Below are positions 7,433 through 22,400 of a DNA stretch of 64,000 nt, piece after piece. Position 1 is the stretch's first letter. Each line of letters opens with the position of its first letter. Origin of the DNA: Candidatus Omnitrophota bacterium (GTDB lineage: Bacteria; Omnitrophota; Omnitrophia; Omnitrophales; JACROU01); contig JAJDCD010000012.1 in NCBI GenBank assembly GCA_029261035.1, positions 94,776 to 158,775 of the forward strand. The letters are read 5' to 3'. Under the pieces are notes generated by a model. The model worked only from the letters and a program-made list of their open reading frames with translations. It made no database searches and had not been told where the DNA came from. The position numbers and the translations under genes were made by a program.

Positions 7433-10400
7433 TTAGGCAGCAATCTGGATTAAATACTGTGCCATTGCATTCTTGAAGAGGTGTTTTGTAAACTCTTCTA
7501 ATCGCACTCTATATCGGCCAGATTCTTTGGAGAAATAACCTTCTCGGTTTTTTCCCTGATCTAAAAGAAGGGATAAAGATGCCATCAAAGCAAAAGGAGA
7601 TCGCTCAAGAACAATGTGATTATCTGATCGATCTGCACTGCCTGAGTTCGAATAGTTAATGATTGGATAAAACGTTCTATTCTTCCCGAGACTATTTTTA
7701 AGTTGCTTCAACAGGGATTCAAGGTCTCTATCAACAAATTTAAATTGCTGATTATTTACATAATCCGCTTGAAGCACAACTTTCTCATCTTTAATAATTA
7801 TAATTTGGCTATTAGCTAAACTTAAGAACTGTTGAACACCCACCACTTCTTCGACTTCAGAATTCCGAAGCAAATCATTCCAAACAGAAGCTTTTATAAT
7901 AAGATATTTTTCTTCTTCTAACCTTAAAGCATCAAAAAATAAATTCTCTACCCTCGAACCTTTCTCTCCCAAACTGGATGCACTTAAAGCCTCTTCAGAA
8001 AATACTGCTGTTAAGCCAGCGCCTAACAGTTGAAACACATCTTTAAGAGGGTCTTCATCACCAACGTTCTCTAATTTCCCCTTGATACTTTCTACATCAA
8101 TCCCTTTAATCACTTCCTGAACTCGTTTAAGCACTTTTGATATTGAGAATTCCTCTTCTAAATCCATGTTTAAAATAGTATTTTCCAGAATTTTCAATTC
8201 GATCTTTTGTTTTAAACTCTCACCTTCATCTAACTGTTCTGATAACATTCTAATCTCATCTATAAATTGCTCTAATCCTTTCACCTGTATTCTTTGATTG
8301 AGATAATCGTACAAATCTTCCATCGAAGAAGCCACTGTCGGAATACCTCCAAGTAAAATCGAAATTAAGTTGGTTTTCTGATCCAAATCACTGATGACTA
8401 CATTTTTAGGTTCTCTTTCATATAGGTTAGGGTTACCAAGAAAAGTTGCTATTTTTTCAAATATCTCAGCTAATTCATGGGAAGATTTAATGTTCTTAAT
8501 GGAAATATCATAATAAGAAAGGATACGTTCACTGTGCAGATTACCTGTAAGAACTTCTTCTAATTTAACTCTAATATATTTACTTACCCTATCGGATTCC
8601 TCTACTTCCACATATTCTTCTACAGCCTCATGCAATAACAGCTGTTCTTTTTCTTCTGCCGTTAAAAGCTCAAACTGAGTTTTTGTAATTAAGAGAGATC
8701 GGTATAAAGGATTGAAGGAAGTTCTGAGGGCAAGGATAGGGATTTGTTTTACAGGAGTTTGAGCTTCTTCGGAGTCGTAAATATCTAAAACAAAATAATT
8801 CTTCTCTCCATCATAATGCACCACTCTCTTCTTTCCATCATTCAAGTATATTCTTTCCTCAAAAGCTTCTTCAATCACATGCCAATGAGTCTTCTTTCCA
8901 ATTGAAAATATTTGAGCTAATGGACTCATTGATAAAACAGTTTTTTCAATACGCCTACTCACTTTTGGCAGAACAACTGAAACTATCGCATCTTTAATAT
9001 CTTCACGAATAACTTCGGGTGCTTTTGCATACACAGAAACATTTAGGTTTCCAAAGATAGCAAACACAAAATACTCTAAAATATATTCTAACTTTTCACG
9101 CTCTAAATCGCTCAATTTTAACTTAGTTGTTTTTAACAGCTCCACAATATCCTCTGTTGAACGCAATCCTTTATTAGGATCTACAAGCATTTTTTCGTCA
9201 GCAATTATTTTTAATGCCCTGTAAACCAAAGAAGTACGTTCTAGATAATTTAAAACAAAACGAATTTTATCTTCCGGTCGAACAAAGTAAGTACCTCTAA
9301 TCTCGGACTGATGTTTATCCAATGATTGCTTAAAATCCTCAAAAGTAATTTGATCTGGAACTAGCTCCGCTCTTTCTCTAATTATAGGAAGGGCTCTGTA
9401 TTTAGCCTTAACCATAATCTCCATGGTAGCTTTTTCACCCATAACTCTTTTACCTTTATCATTGATATAAGCTAGCGGATAAACATGTTCTCGGTTTTTC
9501 TTTCCTACTGAAATCCCATTAAACTGAAGGTAACTATAATCATTACCATAAAACTCGCCCTGATCCCCAATCTTTAAAATCTCATTTACATGAACCGAAA
9601 CTCCCGTTTCTCTTTCTATGTGTTCAACAAAATCTTCCAGAGAAGAAGCTTTGTCTGTTCCCAGAGGCATAAAATCAATAGACCTTCTCCCACTAATCAT
9701 AGCTGTAAAGGGAATTCCGTCCGTTACCAATGCAGCCTGTAATCGGGTTACATAAGGTAGCGCATTCCTTATATCCCGGAAATGTAATCGAAAGTAATTC
9801 TTCCTTTTTTGTAAAAATGCATGGTTTTTTTCTGTCAGTTCTTTTTCTGATTTTGCTTGTTTAAGAACAATTCCCATTGTCTTCAAAACCCCTTTAACGT
9901 CCTGTTCGCCTCTTCTAAAACTATAATTCCCAGGCCACAATCTTTTTGGCTGACGAACTAAATTTCCGAAGCCATCCAATATTTCTGCTCCATTATCTGC
10001 ATAAACAATCAGATACCTAGCATCCTCATCATCCATCCCAGAAGTTCTCAATGCCTCGTACACCTTTTTCATTTCGGGCTTACTCGCCAATCGAGCCGTT
10101 GCGAAAGAAACAAAAACCTTACCCTTTAGCAATTTAACTAAAAGTTCTATCGCTTTTTTTGACAATTTGCCATGCTCAAGCGTTAAAGTACCGTCAATAT
10201 CCAGCATCGTTGCAACAAACTGGGTTTTTATTAATTCCTCAAATTCTTTTTTTTCTAACAGCTCAACCAAATCATAAATCACTTTAGCTTTAGGGTATAC
10301 TTTTCTCTCTTTATACAACCCTTTAAAATGAGGTTTTCCATCGAGAGATTTCCTTGCCGGTTCTATATGCATACGATAGAGACTCCCTGCTCCATCATTG

Positions 10401-13400
10401 ATAATATCCGCCTTATACAAAGCAAAAGCCATTCTAAAAAGGTCTCTTCGATTCAACTTGTCTTTCAATTCCTCCGAAGGCGTAAAAGCGTTATCTACTA
10501 AATCTTGAGGGGTTCTAGGTTTTGGGTTAGCGTGATGCTTAAACATGTCTCCAAATTGATCTGCAATTAAAATAGCCTCAACAATTTTAATTTCATCGTT
10601 TGAAAACCCTAAGGAAGGTAGAAACTGATAAGCAAACTCAATTGATTTTTCTTCGTGAAGTAAATGTTGTTCATCATAAAGAGCTCTCTCAGTCTTTTTA
10701 TCTGCTGTTATCGTGGCTTTCCCAACATCATGCATCAAAGCTGCCGCTCGAATTAAAGCTCTTGGATTCATACCTGGTATATTAATGCTATTAAAACCAT
10801 CTGTATCCACACCCTTAAGTACATTTTGAGTGTGTTGCTGAATATCAAGAGCCAATGGACGACCCCGACCATCCTTACCTCTTCTTCCCGCGGGTCTTTC
10901 CATCAAAGATAATAAAGGGGGTGGTAAATATTTAAAAATCTTTTTAATATTCAATCTAAAAGTAACATCATCGGTCTCTAACATTTTCTTTACTTGACGA
11001 CTGCCTTCAACATCCGATAACTGGTAGATTTCTTTCACATAAGCTCGTGCTTCTTTCAGAGTTGTAATAATATTATTTGCTACAGTTTCATCGCTTTTAC
11101 TTTCAAAACCTGCAGAATAAACAATTTGCTTAATTTGCCTATCTGTTAATTTAGCTATTTTTTTCGCCATTCTTTTTTGAGCGGCTCTACCTAACTCCGT
11201 TTGAATAAATCCAAAAAACTCTCTCTCATAATCGGTAATTGCTACAGAGGCATAGGTCCCCGGCTTTGTTATATCGGTAGGGTCACCCATAAAATCTTTG
11301 ATGGCTTGAATATTAAAACCCTCATTCTTTAAAGTCCCACGAGCCCGATAGTGAAAACTGCCTCCAAAGTCCCAAACGACAGGATTTCCATTAAGTCTTA
11401 CAGAATTATCTATTCCGTTATTTTGTTTTGCTCTACCATCATAGTTCAGAGTAATCATATCAAACAAAAAACGTTCTAACACTTCATTGCTTTTTCTCAG
11501 TTGCTCATCTGAACCTTCTGGAAACTTTTCTATAAGTCCCGGAATTCTTTTACTAGCAATGGCATATTCCGTACTCCCCGTTCCTGGGTGTGTCATTTTA
11601 ATAATACGCACATCTGTGGGCACATTTACCCCTAACTCTTTTGCCATTCTCCAAGCAACATACTCTGTTCTTAATTGGTTAATTTCAGGGTAAAATTTAA
11701 CGTAGTACTCATCTCCATTCGATTTTCTTTTCATAAATCGAGCTTTGTTAGACCCAAAAGGTCCCCAAGGAGTAGTCCCCGTTAAATCCTCACTCAGCTC
11801 ATGCCCCTGAATCAACATGTACATCCATGAAGTTATTTTAATTTTTCCGTCTTCATTGAAATAATCTGCCAATTTAGAAAGGAAGGTTGTTTCAGCTATA
11901 TCCGAATTAGGAGTTTCTCTAAAAAAATGGCTTATTTCATCTTTTTTCGCTTGATCTAAAGCCACGCCATTCAATTCACCACGACGAATAATTCGATTAA
12001 GAGCATCAACAAAAGAGTGATTATCTTCATTGCTATGCACACCTACCAGAATACCCATTCCATTTTCAAATGGATTTTGATTTCTGATTACCTCCTCATA
12101 AATCTCACTTTCATCAATTAATCGAAAATGATCCAGCTCAGCAGGAGACATTTTTCTTTCTCCCACCCCAAACCTACCACTGGATTTATCAAAAAAATCA
12201 CTCGCTCTCAGAGATGTAATCACCTCTCCTCTATCATCCATTAACTGTTCTTTAATTGCTTTGAGTTGTTGAAAATGTTCTTGTTTTATAAATACAACCC
12301 CTAATTGACTTACAGGAATAAGTCCTTTAAAAGGGATGACAGGTAGCTTTCTATGCCCAAAATCAATACCTCTTGTAATTTTGGCTTCATTGTAATATTC
12401 GCTTGGAATCAAAAATAGAGCTCCGTTATAATCAATAAATTGCTGACTACCCGCCCCATAACCACCGCCACCTTCTCGGATCACATAATCATATTCATTT
12501 GCTATATAACGGACATCTGATTTCCCCTGATTTCTTGCTTTACGATCCGTAATAGGAGGCTGTAAACCTCGAGTAATTCCATCTAAAAAAGCTTCTGTTC
12601 CTGTAACAGAACGAATAAGCCATTGCCCTTTAGGAAAAACATCTTCTTCGTTCAACGTTCCTTCAGGGGCAGCTCCATGATAAAGCCTTCCTGTATTCAA
12701 ACGTCTATAGATAGCCCTGTATTTTGTTTTTGGGTAGGAAAACAAGAGCTCTAAAATATTATTTCGATACTGTTTCCCAAAAACAACTTCGATTAAAGAT
12801 CTTTTGATTCTTCTCTTAGCTTTACTTCTATCATCTTCAATAACAGCTTCCAAAACTTTTTCTTTTTTTAATTGTTTCATAATCCATTCAGCAACTTCAA
12901 ATGCTTTTTCACTATCGGATATATTCTGAGAAGCTCTATAGCGAATTCCATCTATAGCACTTAATTTGATTTGCTCAGCAACGTAACGATACAAGCTTTT
13001 ATCAAAAACGTCATTAATCACTTTCATTACTTCGACCGTTGAAGAAATTTTTCCTAGTGCCTCTAAAGCTTTTTGACGCAAATTCGCAGATATTTTTTCA
13101 TCCTTAAAGATCTCAATAATAAACTTTTCTGAGCTTTCATTCGCCAAACGGCCATTCACTTCAATAAGAACACTCAACAGTTCCTCATTAATCGAAGACT
13201 CTATAAGAGCTTTACGCAATAAATTCCTCAAAGTTCTATCAGCCCCTGAAGGCCTTGCATTCGCTACTAAATTCAATATTTCTTTCTTTAGATCTACATT
13301 TGTTAATTGCTCATACATGTTAAGCAAAGTCAGCGCCCAATCGGGATGATTAACATGAACAATCCCTTGGACTAATTCAAAGAGATAAACCTCTCCTTTT

Positions 13401-16400
13401 TCCGTTAATTTTTCCGAGCCAAATCGCTCTAAAACATCTTTATAGGAACGTCGAATATTAGGTTCATGTAAATTGTCTCCAAAAACAATAGCACGTATCT
13501 CTGCCATAATAATTGGAGATGTTTTCGGGTTGTTATAAATTCTAAGCAAATCCACAGGCTTATACTTTGACCGTTCTTTTGCTATCGATCTTTTAACTTT
13601 GTTTCTCTCTCTAGAACGAAGTACTTTCAAAGTAGCTCCATTTAAATCCACATTATTGTCTCTCAATTCAATATAAGCCCCTAATCTCACTTTCCACTTT
13701 TCAGATTTTTCAACAATTTCTTCTAGGATAATGAAAGCATCCTTTGTTCCTATCTCCCCCAAAGCCTTTATGAATCGATGAGGAGAGAATTTACGAACAC
13801 TTAATTTCCCTTTATCATCCCCAAAATACAGAATATTCTTTTCTACCATCTCCACTATCAGAGAAACAATCATAGATTGATTTTTATCTGTCCTTATATA
13901 TTCAAATGCATCTAAAAATTGTGCTAATTCATTTTCTTGAAGTTTCTCAGGGCCTAAAACTGCCACCATTAAATTTAGCCTATCACCTTCATTTGAAGCA
14001 AATCTTTCAACTTTCCTTTTTAAAGATCTTGAAGTCAAATATCTCCTTTCATAAACTTTGACAATTTTTTCTTGGTACGGTTTTAATACAGAAGATAAAT
14101 GTTGCTGCTGGCCAAACTCAACTAACGTATTTAGAATCGCTGCTCCCAATTCATTATTCTTGTTTTGATCTAATTTAGACAATAACCAATCAATGCTTGG
14201 CCCAATCTCATTTGCCCATTTTGGCTCTTTTAAAATATGAGACAACAACCTAACTGCCATAAGTTTGTCATCAACAAAACTTTCCTCCTGCGATAAATAC
14301 TTATACAGAAAATTGATGTCTGATTTGTCTAATGTATATTGATTTGATCGAGGATTTTTGTATTCTGCCCATAGCGCATCAATAAATTTCAAAGGGTCAT
14401 ACCCTGACTCTTCAATGAGGTAGGTAACATCCGAATCAATCATAAATAAACGTGTGTTATTTATTTCTTCTTCTACAGTAAATTCGTACTCATCCCCTTC
14501 CTCATCTTCGCCAATCCACTCATAATCTCTTAAAGTAGGAACTGCTATCAAACGGACAAGAGTTGCAAAAGATTTATGTTTATAGGGTATCTTTTTCAAA
14601 ATTTCAACAGACTTTTCGGAACCTGAAAGCGCTAGACGAATTAACTCCATTTGAGCAAAAGAATACTTCCCCGAATTCACTTTTCCAATTCGAGTCAATT
14701 GAGCTTCAAGAACAGCAACAATCTCAGCCTTAAATACATCTCTTATTTCTTTAGGTAATACCTTATCCACATCTTCACCACTTAAAACGCGAGTTGAAGG
14801 TTCTCGCATTATTTTCTTCTTTAAGGAGGTAACAACAAAAGGAATACGACCCGAAGAGGCTTCAAAGTATTTAATAACATCACTGTACGCATCATACGAG
14901 ACATCAATAGAAGTAATTGACTCTAATGCTTTAAGTACAAAAGCATCTTTTTTGAGGATTTTAGCCGTAAGATAAGCAACAGCCGCAAGGTCTCCAGTCT
15001 TAGCTAAAGTTATAATGCGTTCTAATACGATACCTTTATACCGTTCTTGATCCTCTGGAGAAATTCTTATAATTTCTTGAAGACTCATAACTCTGATTTC
15101 AGCTACAATCAAATCATGAAAATCTCTTTTCATTCCTGGAGTCATCCTAAGTAACATATCATGGTTCATACGACTCTGAAGTAATTTTTCAACTTCATTA
15201 ATTATATATTCTGTTGGCTGAGAGTAACTTTTATACAATTCAATCAGTTGATCATAGGTGTAATATCCAACATCAAAAGTCTTATCCTTGAATAAATCTT
15301 CAACACGTATATCTCCATGCAACCACATCTGAAGCAAACTCTGATAAACAAAATTTTTCACAGCAACATCATTTGGAGATTCGTTAATAACCTCTAAATA
15401 TTTTTCTATAATTTCATCAAAATACCGAGTTAATATTCCAATAGGAAGCTTTTGTATTTGCTCCAGACTCCATTCATTTTTAAGGCGGTACTTAAAGGAA
15501 GGCTCAACCACTTTCAATTCACTCGGGTCTAATATGCCAAATTCGTTCAATTCTGCTGTTGTTGACTTATCCTTAATCAACCCACGTATATATGCATCTG
15601 GCGACTTAGTAGAGTAAATAAAACGAGCTGAATTTTTGACATTTTCTTCTCTGAATAAAATTTCCTTTAAAGAGTATCGTTTCCTGTAGTTTTGAGCAGA
15701 AAGATATTTATAAACAATTTCCCTTTGAAAAAGCAGGTCATAGAATACCAACTTAGAATTAAAGCGAAAACCAGTCAATATATTCACAACGATCAATCCA
15801 AGCCTCTGAAAAGGTAATAATGCCAAGCTGTAAATAAAAGCAATAACCCCAACACTTATATTAATAATAGGTGTTGTCCATGGAACAGAAACACGATTAA
15901 CTGTTATTATCTCAAAAAATACCCTTATAAACTCTAATGGAAATGCAATTAATACATACAGCAATGCAATAGGCGCCATAAATACAACTCTGAAAAAATC
16001 AGAAATTGAGAAAATAACATCTAACCCGGCAGGAACCTCTTGATTCTCTTTTAATATTTCAAAATAATCTTTAAGTGGCGTTAAACGATGTGCCGTCTTC
16101 CATAAATTCCTAGCTTCTTCAGAACCAATCAAAAAGGCCCTACTTTCTTCTAATTTATTAATCAAAACAGAAGGTTCATCCAACACCTTCAGTAAATCAG
16201 AATAAACTTTAATCAACGTATCTGAATAGCTTTCTTCTGTCTGCAAACGTTCAATTAATAGTGCAAATAAAAAATTCAAGAATTTTTCTTTCTTTTCTTT
16301 TGTCAGTTCTATTAATGTGTAGTAATTCCAATCTTTTAAATGATCTTTTAATTCATAATAGAAAACTTCCACCACCTCCATAGGAAGGTCATTCACTTCA

Positions 16401-19400
16401 CTTAGACTCAAATTCCCAACTCTTTTTTTAACCATATTGCTTAAATGCCCATGACTACGTCTATTCCAATACTCAAAACTCTCTTCTGCAGGCAAAAACT
16501 TAAGATTATAAGGAAGTCCTATTTTTTTAGCTGCATTTCCAAAAACAAAAAAACTAGGTCGTGTTGGGTAATTAAGAATAAACACATCCACATTCCACTC
16601 TTTCATTTTCTTAAAGACATGTCCTTTAAATAACAATCTATCAACCCCATACAAAGCAGAAAGAATAAATGTGATTCCTCCAAAAACAATAAATGCATCT
16701 GCAACAGCTAAACTCATCAGATTCCATGAAGCCCCAGCCATAAGAAGGTAGCTTTTAACCAGACCCAATCCAAAATAAAACATTGCTCCATAACTAAGGA
16801 TTGACAAAGAGGTAAGAAAACCTGCCATTTTAATGACTCCCCAAACCCGGACATCCCACCCTTCTCCACCACTGTCTTTTCCAAAAAACAATTGAGTGAT
16901 TGCTAAGGCAGTTACAGAATACGGAACTCTAAACACACTAATAAGCATAAGTTTTGCAAGACTAAAAGCACTCCAAATTAAATTGAATATACTCCCTAAT
17001 AAAATCTCAAAAAAACCTGCTATCAGAGGAAGTAGAATAATGAGAACCTTCAATCCCCCCAACATAAAAGTAAAAGGATATAACATAAACTTCATACTAT
17101 TTGTCCATACAGATTCAAAAAAAGAGGTTTTTTGTTTTTGAAATATGATTTTTAGATCTTCTAGACTTATCTCGTCACTGAAATTCCACTGAACTAAATC
17201 CATCAATTCAGTTATTCCGCGTCCATCCTCTGCTTCTGCCCAAATCCTCAACAAAGTCCTCTGGGTGTCTATATCCATAAAATTAATAAGGTCACTCAAC
17301 CCTATATTATTATGTTCAGATATTAAAATAGATGGGATCTTAGACTCAACGCCCTGTTTCTCCCAAAAATTTATTAATTGAGTGATTTTCCGGTGATATA
17401 AATACCCACGAACCAAAGCTTCTTCATGTTCTTTCTTTAATTCAGGGGACAATTTGTCTGATTCTCTAACTTCAATAGTCTTATATACAGCTTCAGCTAC
17501 AGCTGATTTAAATACCTTTCTTGATTTCTTATTAAGACCATTTAGATTCACTGCTAAATTTGTTTCAGAAATACGTTTAATTAAAGCCTTTTGAATTTGC
17601 TTACTTTGATATGGTGACAATACGTCTCTCCACCCTTTAAACCAAGAAAAATTCTTATTAAATAGACGTTCGACAAAGAAATATTTCAGAATATTTCCAG
17701 GAACTTCAGAAGAAAATATCAAATCCTCAACAACATCATTCCTATAATTATGATCAGAGAAAACTTTCTCTAAAACAGCCGTCACAACCAAAATAACCGC
17801 TATCAAAGCAATAAAGCCAATTGGATTCGCTGTCAAAAGGGCTATATTAATTTTTCCATTTAATAGACTGGCAAGCAAAAGCCACTCTGATACAAAGACA
17901 ATCAAAGAAAGAAGATCAGAAAAACCCAACTCAGGACCTCTATCAATTAATTTATTTACGGTATAACCTGGGCTTAATGCTGCTAAAAAAATGGTATATA
18001 ATAAAATAAACCCTAAAGATACAAAGGCAGGGACTAAATCGACAACAAACCCTAAAACACCTCTCACAATACGAATAATTTCTAAAGGTAGTTTCAAAAT
18101 AAAAAACAGCATTTTCTTAAGAAATGAGACCTGTTTAGACAAATAGAGCTTTTCTATTTCCTGCAAACTCAAAATGTTCTCAAAACTCCAACTTTTTTTA
18201 TCCACCAAACGGGAAATAGGTCTTTTCAAGCCTTCTTTCTTCATTAATTCATACACAACTCTAAGAGGCTCTACATCGCCTCCATTAACTGCTATTGTAA
18301 ATTCTGATATTAAGTCACTCGATACTCTAAAAGAACCCCATAAACCTATCTTTACATCATTCTCATACGCTATCACTTGGGTTACTTTTGATTCCGCTCC
18401 TCTTTCTAACCAAAACCGCAATAATTCCACTCTTGAGTCATGAGCTATATGCCCTCCCTGAGTTTCACTAAGTTGAATTAACCTTCTCGTTACCTCTTCT
18501 TCAAATTCTCTCTTTACATCTTTATTCAAGTTTAGTATTTGCCCTAAAGTGAAGTCCAACCATATTCTGCTAGCTATTTTCGACCTCATATCTTTTCGCA
18601 CAGCACCAGGTAGGTCATTCATATCTGAAGCGCTCAACCTAGAATTCTCTATCTTAGAAGAAATGGCATTCCTATATATGTCTGTTTTATAGGGAGAAAC
18701 AAAATTTAAATACTTCAAAGGAAGAAATAACGATTTAAATGATGTTGGAACTTTATAGAACCCTTCGTAAAAAAATGGCTTTTCAATGAGTTTGCTCAAA
18801 TTGTTAGATATACCACTTTGAAAATAAGGTTCATCTAGAAATTTTAAAAATAAATACATACCGAACATTACGAATAAAACTAGCAAAGAACTGCCAACAA
18901 GAAAAGACAATGACCCTAAAGCAATTTTTGCCCAGAAAGCCAATTGAACCCCAAACAGTGTTCCTAATGTAATTTTTGCTCCAACCACCCCCCCAACAAT
19001 CATTTGAATCACCCCGATAATAAAAGCGGGTGCTTTAAGATCTTCATAGCTCGTTCTGTCGTCATTAAAATAGAATCTTACAAATGCAGGAACTGCACTC
19101 ATAAAAACAAAAATACCTACAATTAAGGCTGGTATTAATTTAAGAATTAAAATAGGAATTAGAATACTGTGATACAAAAAAGAGGAAAATAAATAAAACA
19201 AACTCGTAGAAACCAGAAAGACGGACTGTATAATTTTTCTAGGTAACCCTGCTCGATACTTCCCATAGATAATTGCCAAATCTTTAAGAGAAAAAAGATC
19301 CAACGAATATCCATTGCTCGAGATTAGCTTAGTAATTCTCTGAAAACGCCCTTCTAATTTAATCACTTCTAAAAAGGCTTTTTGAGGATAGAACGTCATA

Positions 19401-22400
19401 AGACTATTTACATTAGGGAGTTTAATCTGAGAACTCCCCCATGTCGTGGGTCTTAACTTAGAATCCCCCATCAAATCCGTAACTCGATCAAAATACTTTT
19501 TATTTTTCCATAATTCAAAAATAAAGTATTCCGCATAATTTTTCTCATCAGTTCTTGAATTATTCATATGGGCTCTAGAAATTAAAGTGGCCATAATTGC
19601 TTCGAGATATAAATCAATAACATGCTCTTTTAATAGAAGAAATTCACTAACAGAGATCTGCTTAAGAGATTCTTCGACATCATCCTTATATTTTCTCAAC
19701 ACCTCTGGGCTTAGATCATTAAATTGAGATGCGTAGTTAAACCCACGAATATGACTCCCTAGCATGGTATCAATATATGTTGAACGATAAAAACCAACAG
19801 CATAGACCAAACCTGGCAAAGGAAGAAATCGATCTTTCCATGAGTCTTTTACTTTAGGAAAAGTATTCAACATAAATTCTTCTGAAGAAATATATTTAAT
19901 AAATTTAAAGAACTTCCCTGAGAATTGTTTCTCATCAAGACTCATCAAGAGCTCAGAGATGATCAATTGACTCAAGAAAAACACGATAAAACTTAGTGTG
20001 ATAGCTCCAATAATCCCAAATAAAATTGAAAGCCCCCAAGTAGCTAAAGAAGTCAAATTGAGTAAAGCAAAATACGGGTGGGCCAAAATAACGCTTCCTC
20101 CTAAGCTTAGAAGGGCTGGCAAACCATAGAAAGGTCCGTAATCCTTATTGGAAGTTAAATGCTTTGGAGTATTCTCAAAAAAGAATCCTCTAAATGCAAT
20201 TGATGGCGAAAAAACAAATGCGACAAATAGATGTTGTACAATAAGAGGTATCATTTTCACTAAAACAAAAAATGTTGTAATAAGAAAAGAACTAATTCCC
20301 CAAATTAAAAAGGATGCATTCGTTAATAGTGATAAAGGTAAAGTCAGAATATATTTCCACCAAGGATTTTTGTTTTTCTCAGCAAGAGACTCCCATTCTT
20401 TTAAAGATATTTTGTCTAATCTCCAAGGCGAACTTCTATTCATAGTTTTTATATCAATCAATCGACTCATTCTTTTCTGCGAACCTTCTCTCATCCACAA
20501 TTCTAGTAAAAATTTTTGAGCATACTCTCTAGGCTTATTTCTAATACTCCAAGTTGGAATATTATTACTTGAATGATCTGCAATGATATCCGTAGTAACA
20601 GAATCAGGCCCCCTTCCTTTCCATAGGGTAAACAACTCATCTCGAGCAACATCTCTTGGGTTTGGATGAGTTGTGCGATGATCGTCATGTGTTGCTATAT
20701 GAATCAAACGTAGAGTAATTTCTTTCTCAAACTTTATTTTAAATTGCTCTGGCAAAATATTGACGTGAACAGCAGGTATTTTCTCTATCGCCTTAAGTAC
20801 TTCTCGTCGCTGAACCCTATCGCCTTTTAAATAATTTTGAAGAGCCGGTACTAATAGACGGTATCGATCATTAAACTGATAAGCCACTTCTTTATTGCTC
20901 AGCACTATTTCTCTTAGCTCTAATTCCTGCTTAACATCATAGACATACTCTTCCGCTTCTGCTGTTTCAGTCCAATTTATAACATTTTTCTCAAAAGCTT
21001 TAAACGTATCTACTTGAGGGACAAACCCTAAATTCTCAAAGAAATTGAACAGCAATTCTTTAAACTCTGCTTCTTCTGAAATATCTTCTATTTTCTCACC
21101 TTTTAAATACGCCGTTAAGAATCTTCCAATTTCATGTGTCAAATCTCGATGTTCAGGATGAAGTTTTAAATAATCTTGAATTTCTTTATCTGAATCAACT
21201 TCTTCCAGAAAATGTCCATGCTCTTCAAATAGTGTCTGGATCCAATCTTCAAAGTTAAGTCCATCTGCAATAACAATAGTTCCATCTTCAACACCTTCTG
21301 TTGTCAGGTAAAACCCCTGAACATCTCCTTCTGGGAATAATTCTGAAAGCAAATCTCGAGATACACCAACTTTGACTTTTTTAATTTTTTTAGAATGTAA
21401 TACAGCAACTGGAAACATCCCATAAAATTGTTGAAAAACAGATGTGAGTAATGCCTCATTCCTTGCAGTTCTTACGGAACTAACTTCCATCGAATAGTTA
21501 CTTCTTAACACCTTATTCAATTCTTCAAGATCTTCCGCGCCTGTATCCAATACCTTACTTGGAAGTTGAAGGACTTTGTTAATCAAACGATTCACCCAAC
21601 GCGAATCAACTTTATCTAACCACGTGCCAGTTTCGCTCAACTCTTCAGTCGGAATTTCTAAAAGTGCTAATTTAGACAAAGCCCAATAAAACTCTTCCTG
21701 AAAATCTGGCCTTGCCAATTTTAAGCGAGGAACAACGGTTGAACTAGAATAAGCCCCATTCAGCCAAACCTTTAACATTCCATCGACATTGAATTCATTC
21801 ATATCTTCCAAGTGTGCTAGTATCGATTTTCGATGTTTTTTTCCTTTTAAAAGCTTTCTTAATTGATATCCTTCAACTTCTTTCTTAATAGAACTCCATT
21901 GATATATAGCTGTGCTTTCCTTTTCATATTCTGTTAAATTTTGGAGGATTTGAAAACCTCTTTCATTTATTATTTTGAGAACATTTTTATCAAGCAACCT
22001 TCCCACAAGGTCTTCTTCATCACGCCTCTGTTTTTTGAGCAAAGTTCTTAAGAGCTCCAGCTCTTCTTGCTCGCCAGAGCTATTCTGATATGCAGCCAAA
22101 AACAAAGTGAAAATTTTAAACTCTGGAGATTCTTGTGTAAGATAAAAGTTCAATTCTCTTGAATGCAAAAAGAAACTTCTGTGTTTTTTCCATAATTCAT
22201 TAAATTGACTCCTATCTGCCTTACGACAAATAGTTATTAACTTCTTTAAGCGTTCATATTTTTCAGACTCAATCCCTGCAGCCAATCTATTAACATCCTT
22301 GATGAGATGTGCAGAAACAAGCTTATCTTTGGAATTAAAATTAAGTTTACTCTCTAAATATTCTCCTGATTTTAAAGGTGTGTGAGACTGTTCTTTCTGA

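Noticed and set aside
20148..20519. 123-codon open frame on the plus strand
   Set aside because: Antisense to the 5,516-residue gene over a normally coding stretch, with no ribosome-binding site or recognisable protein.
21200..21230. EEHGHFLEE in the 5,516-residue protein as a zinc protease site
   Set aside because: The residues do not match HEXXH or HXXEH; at most a decayed site.
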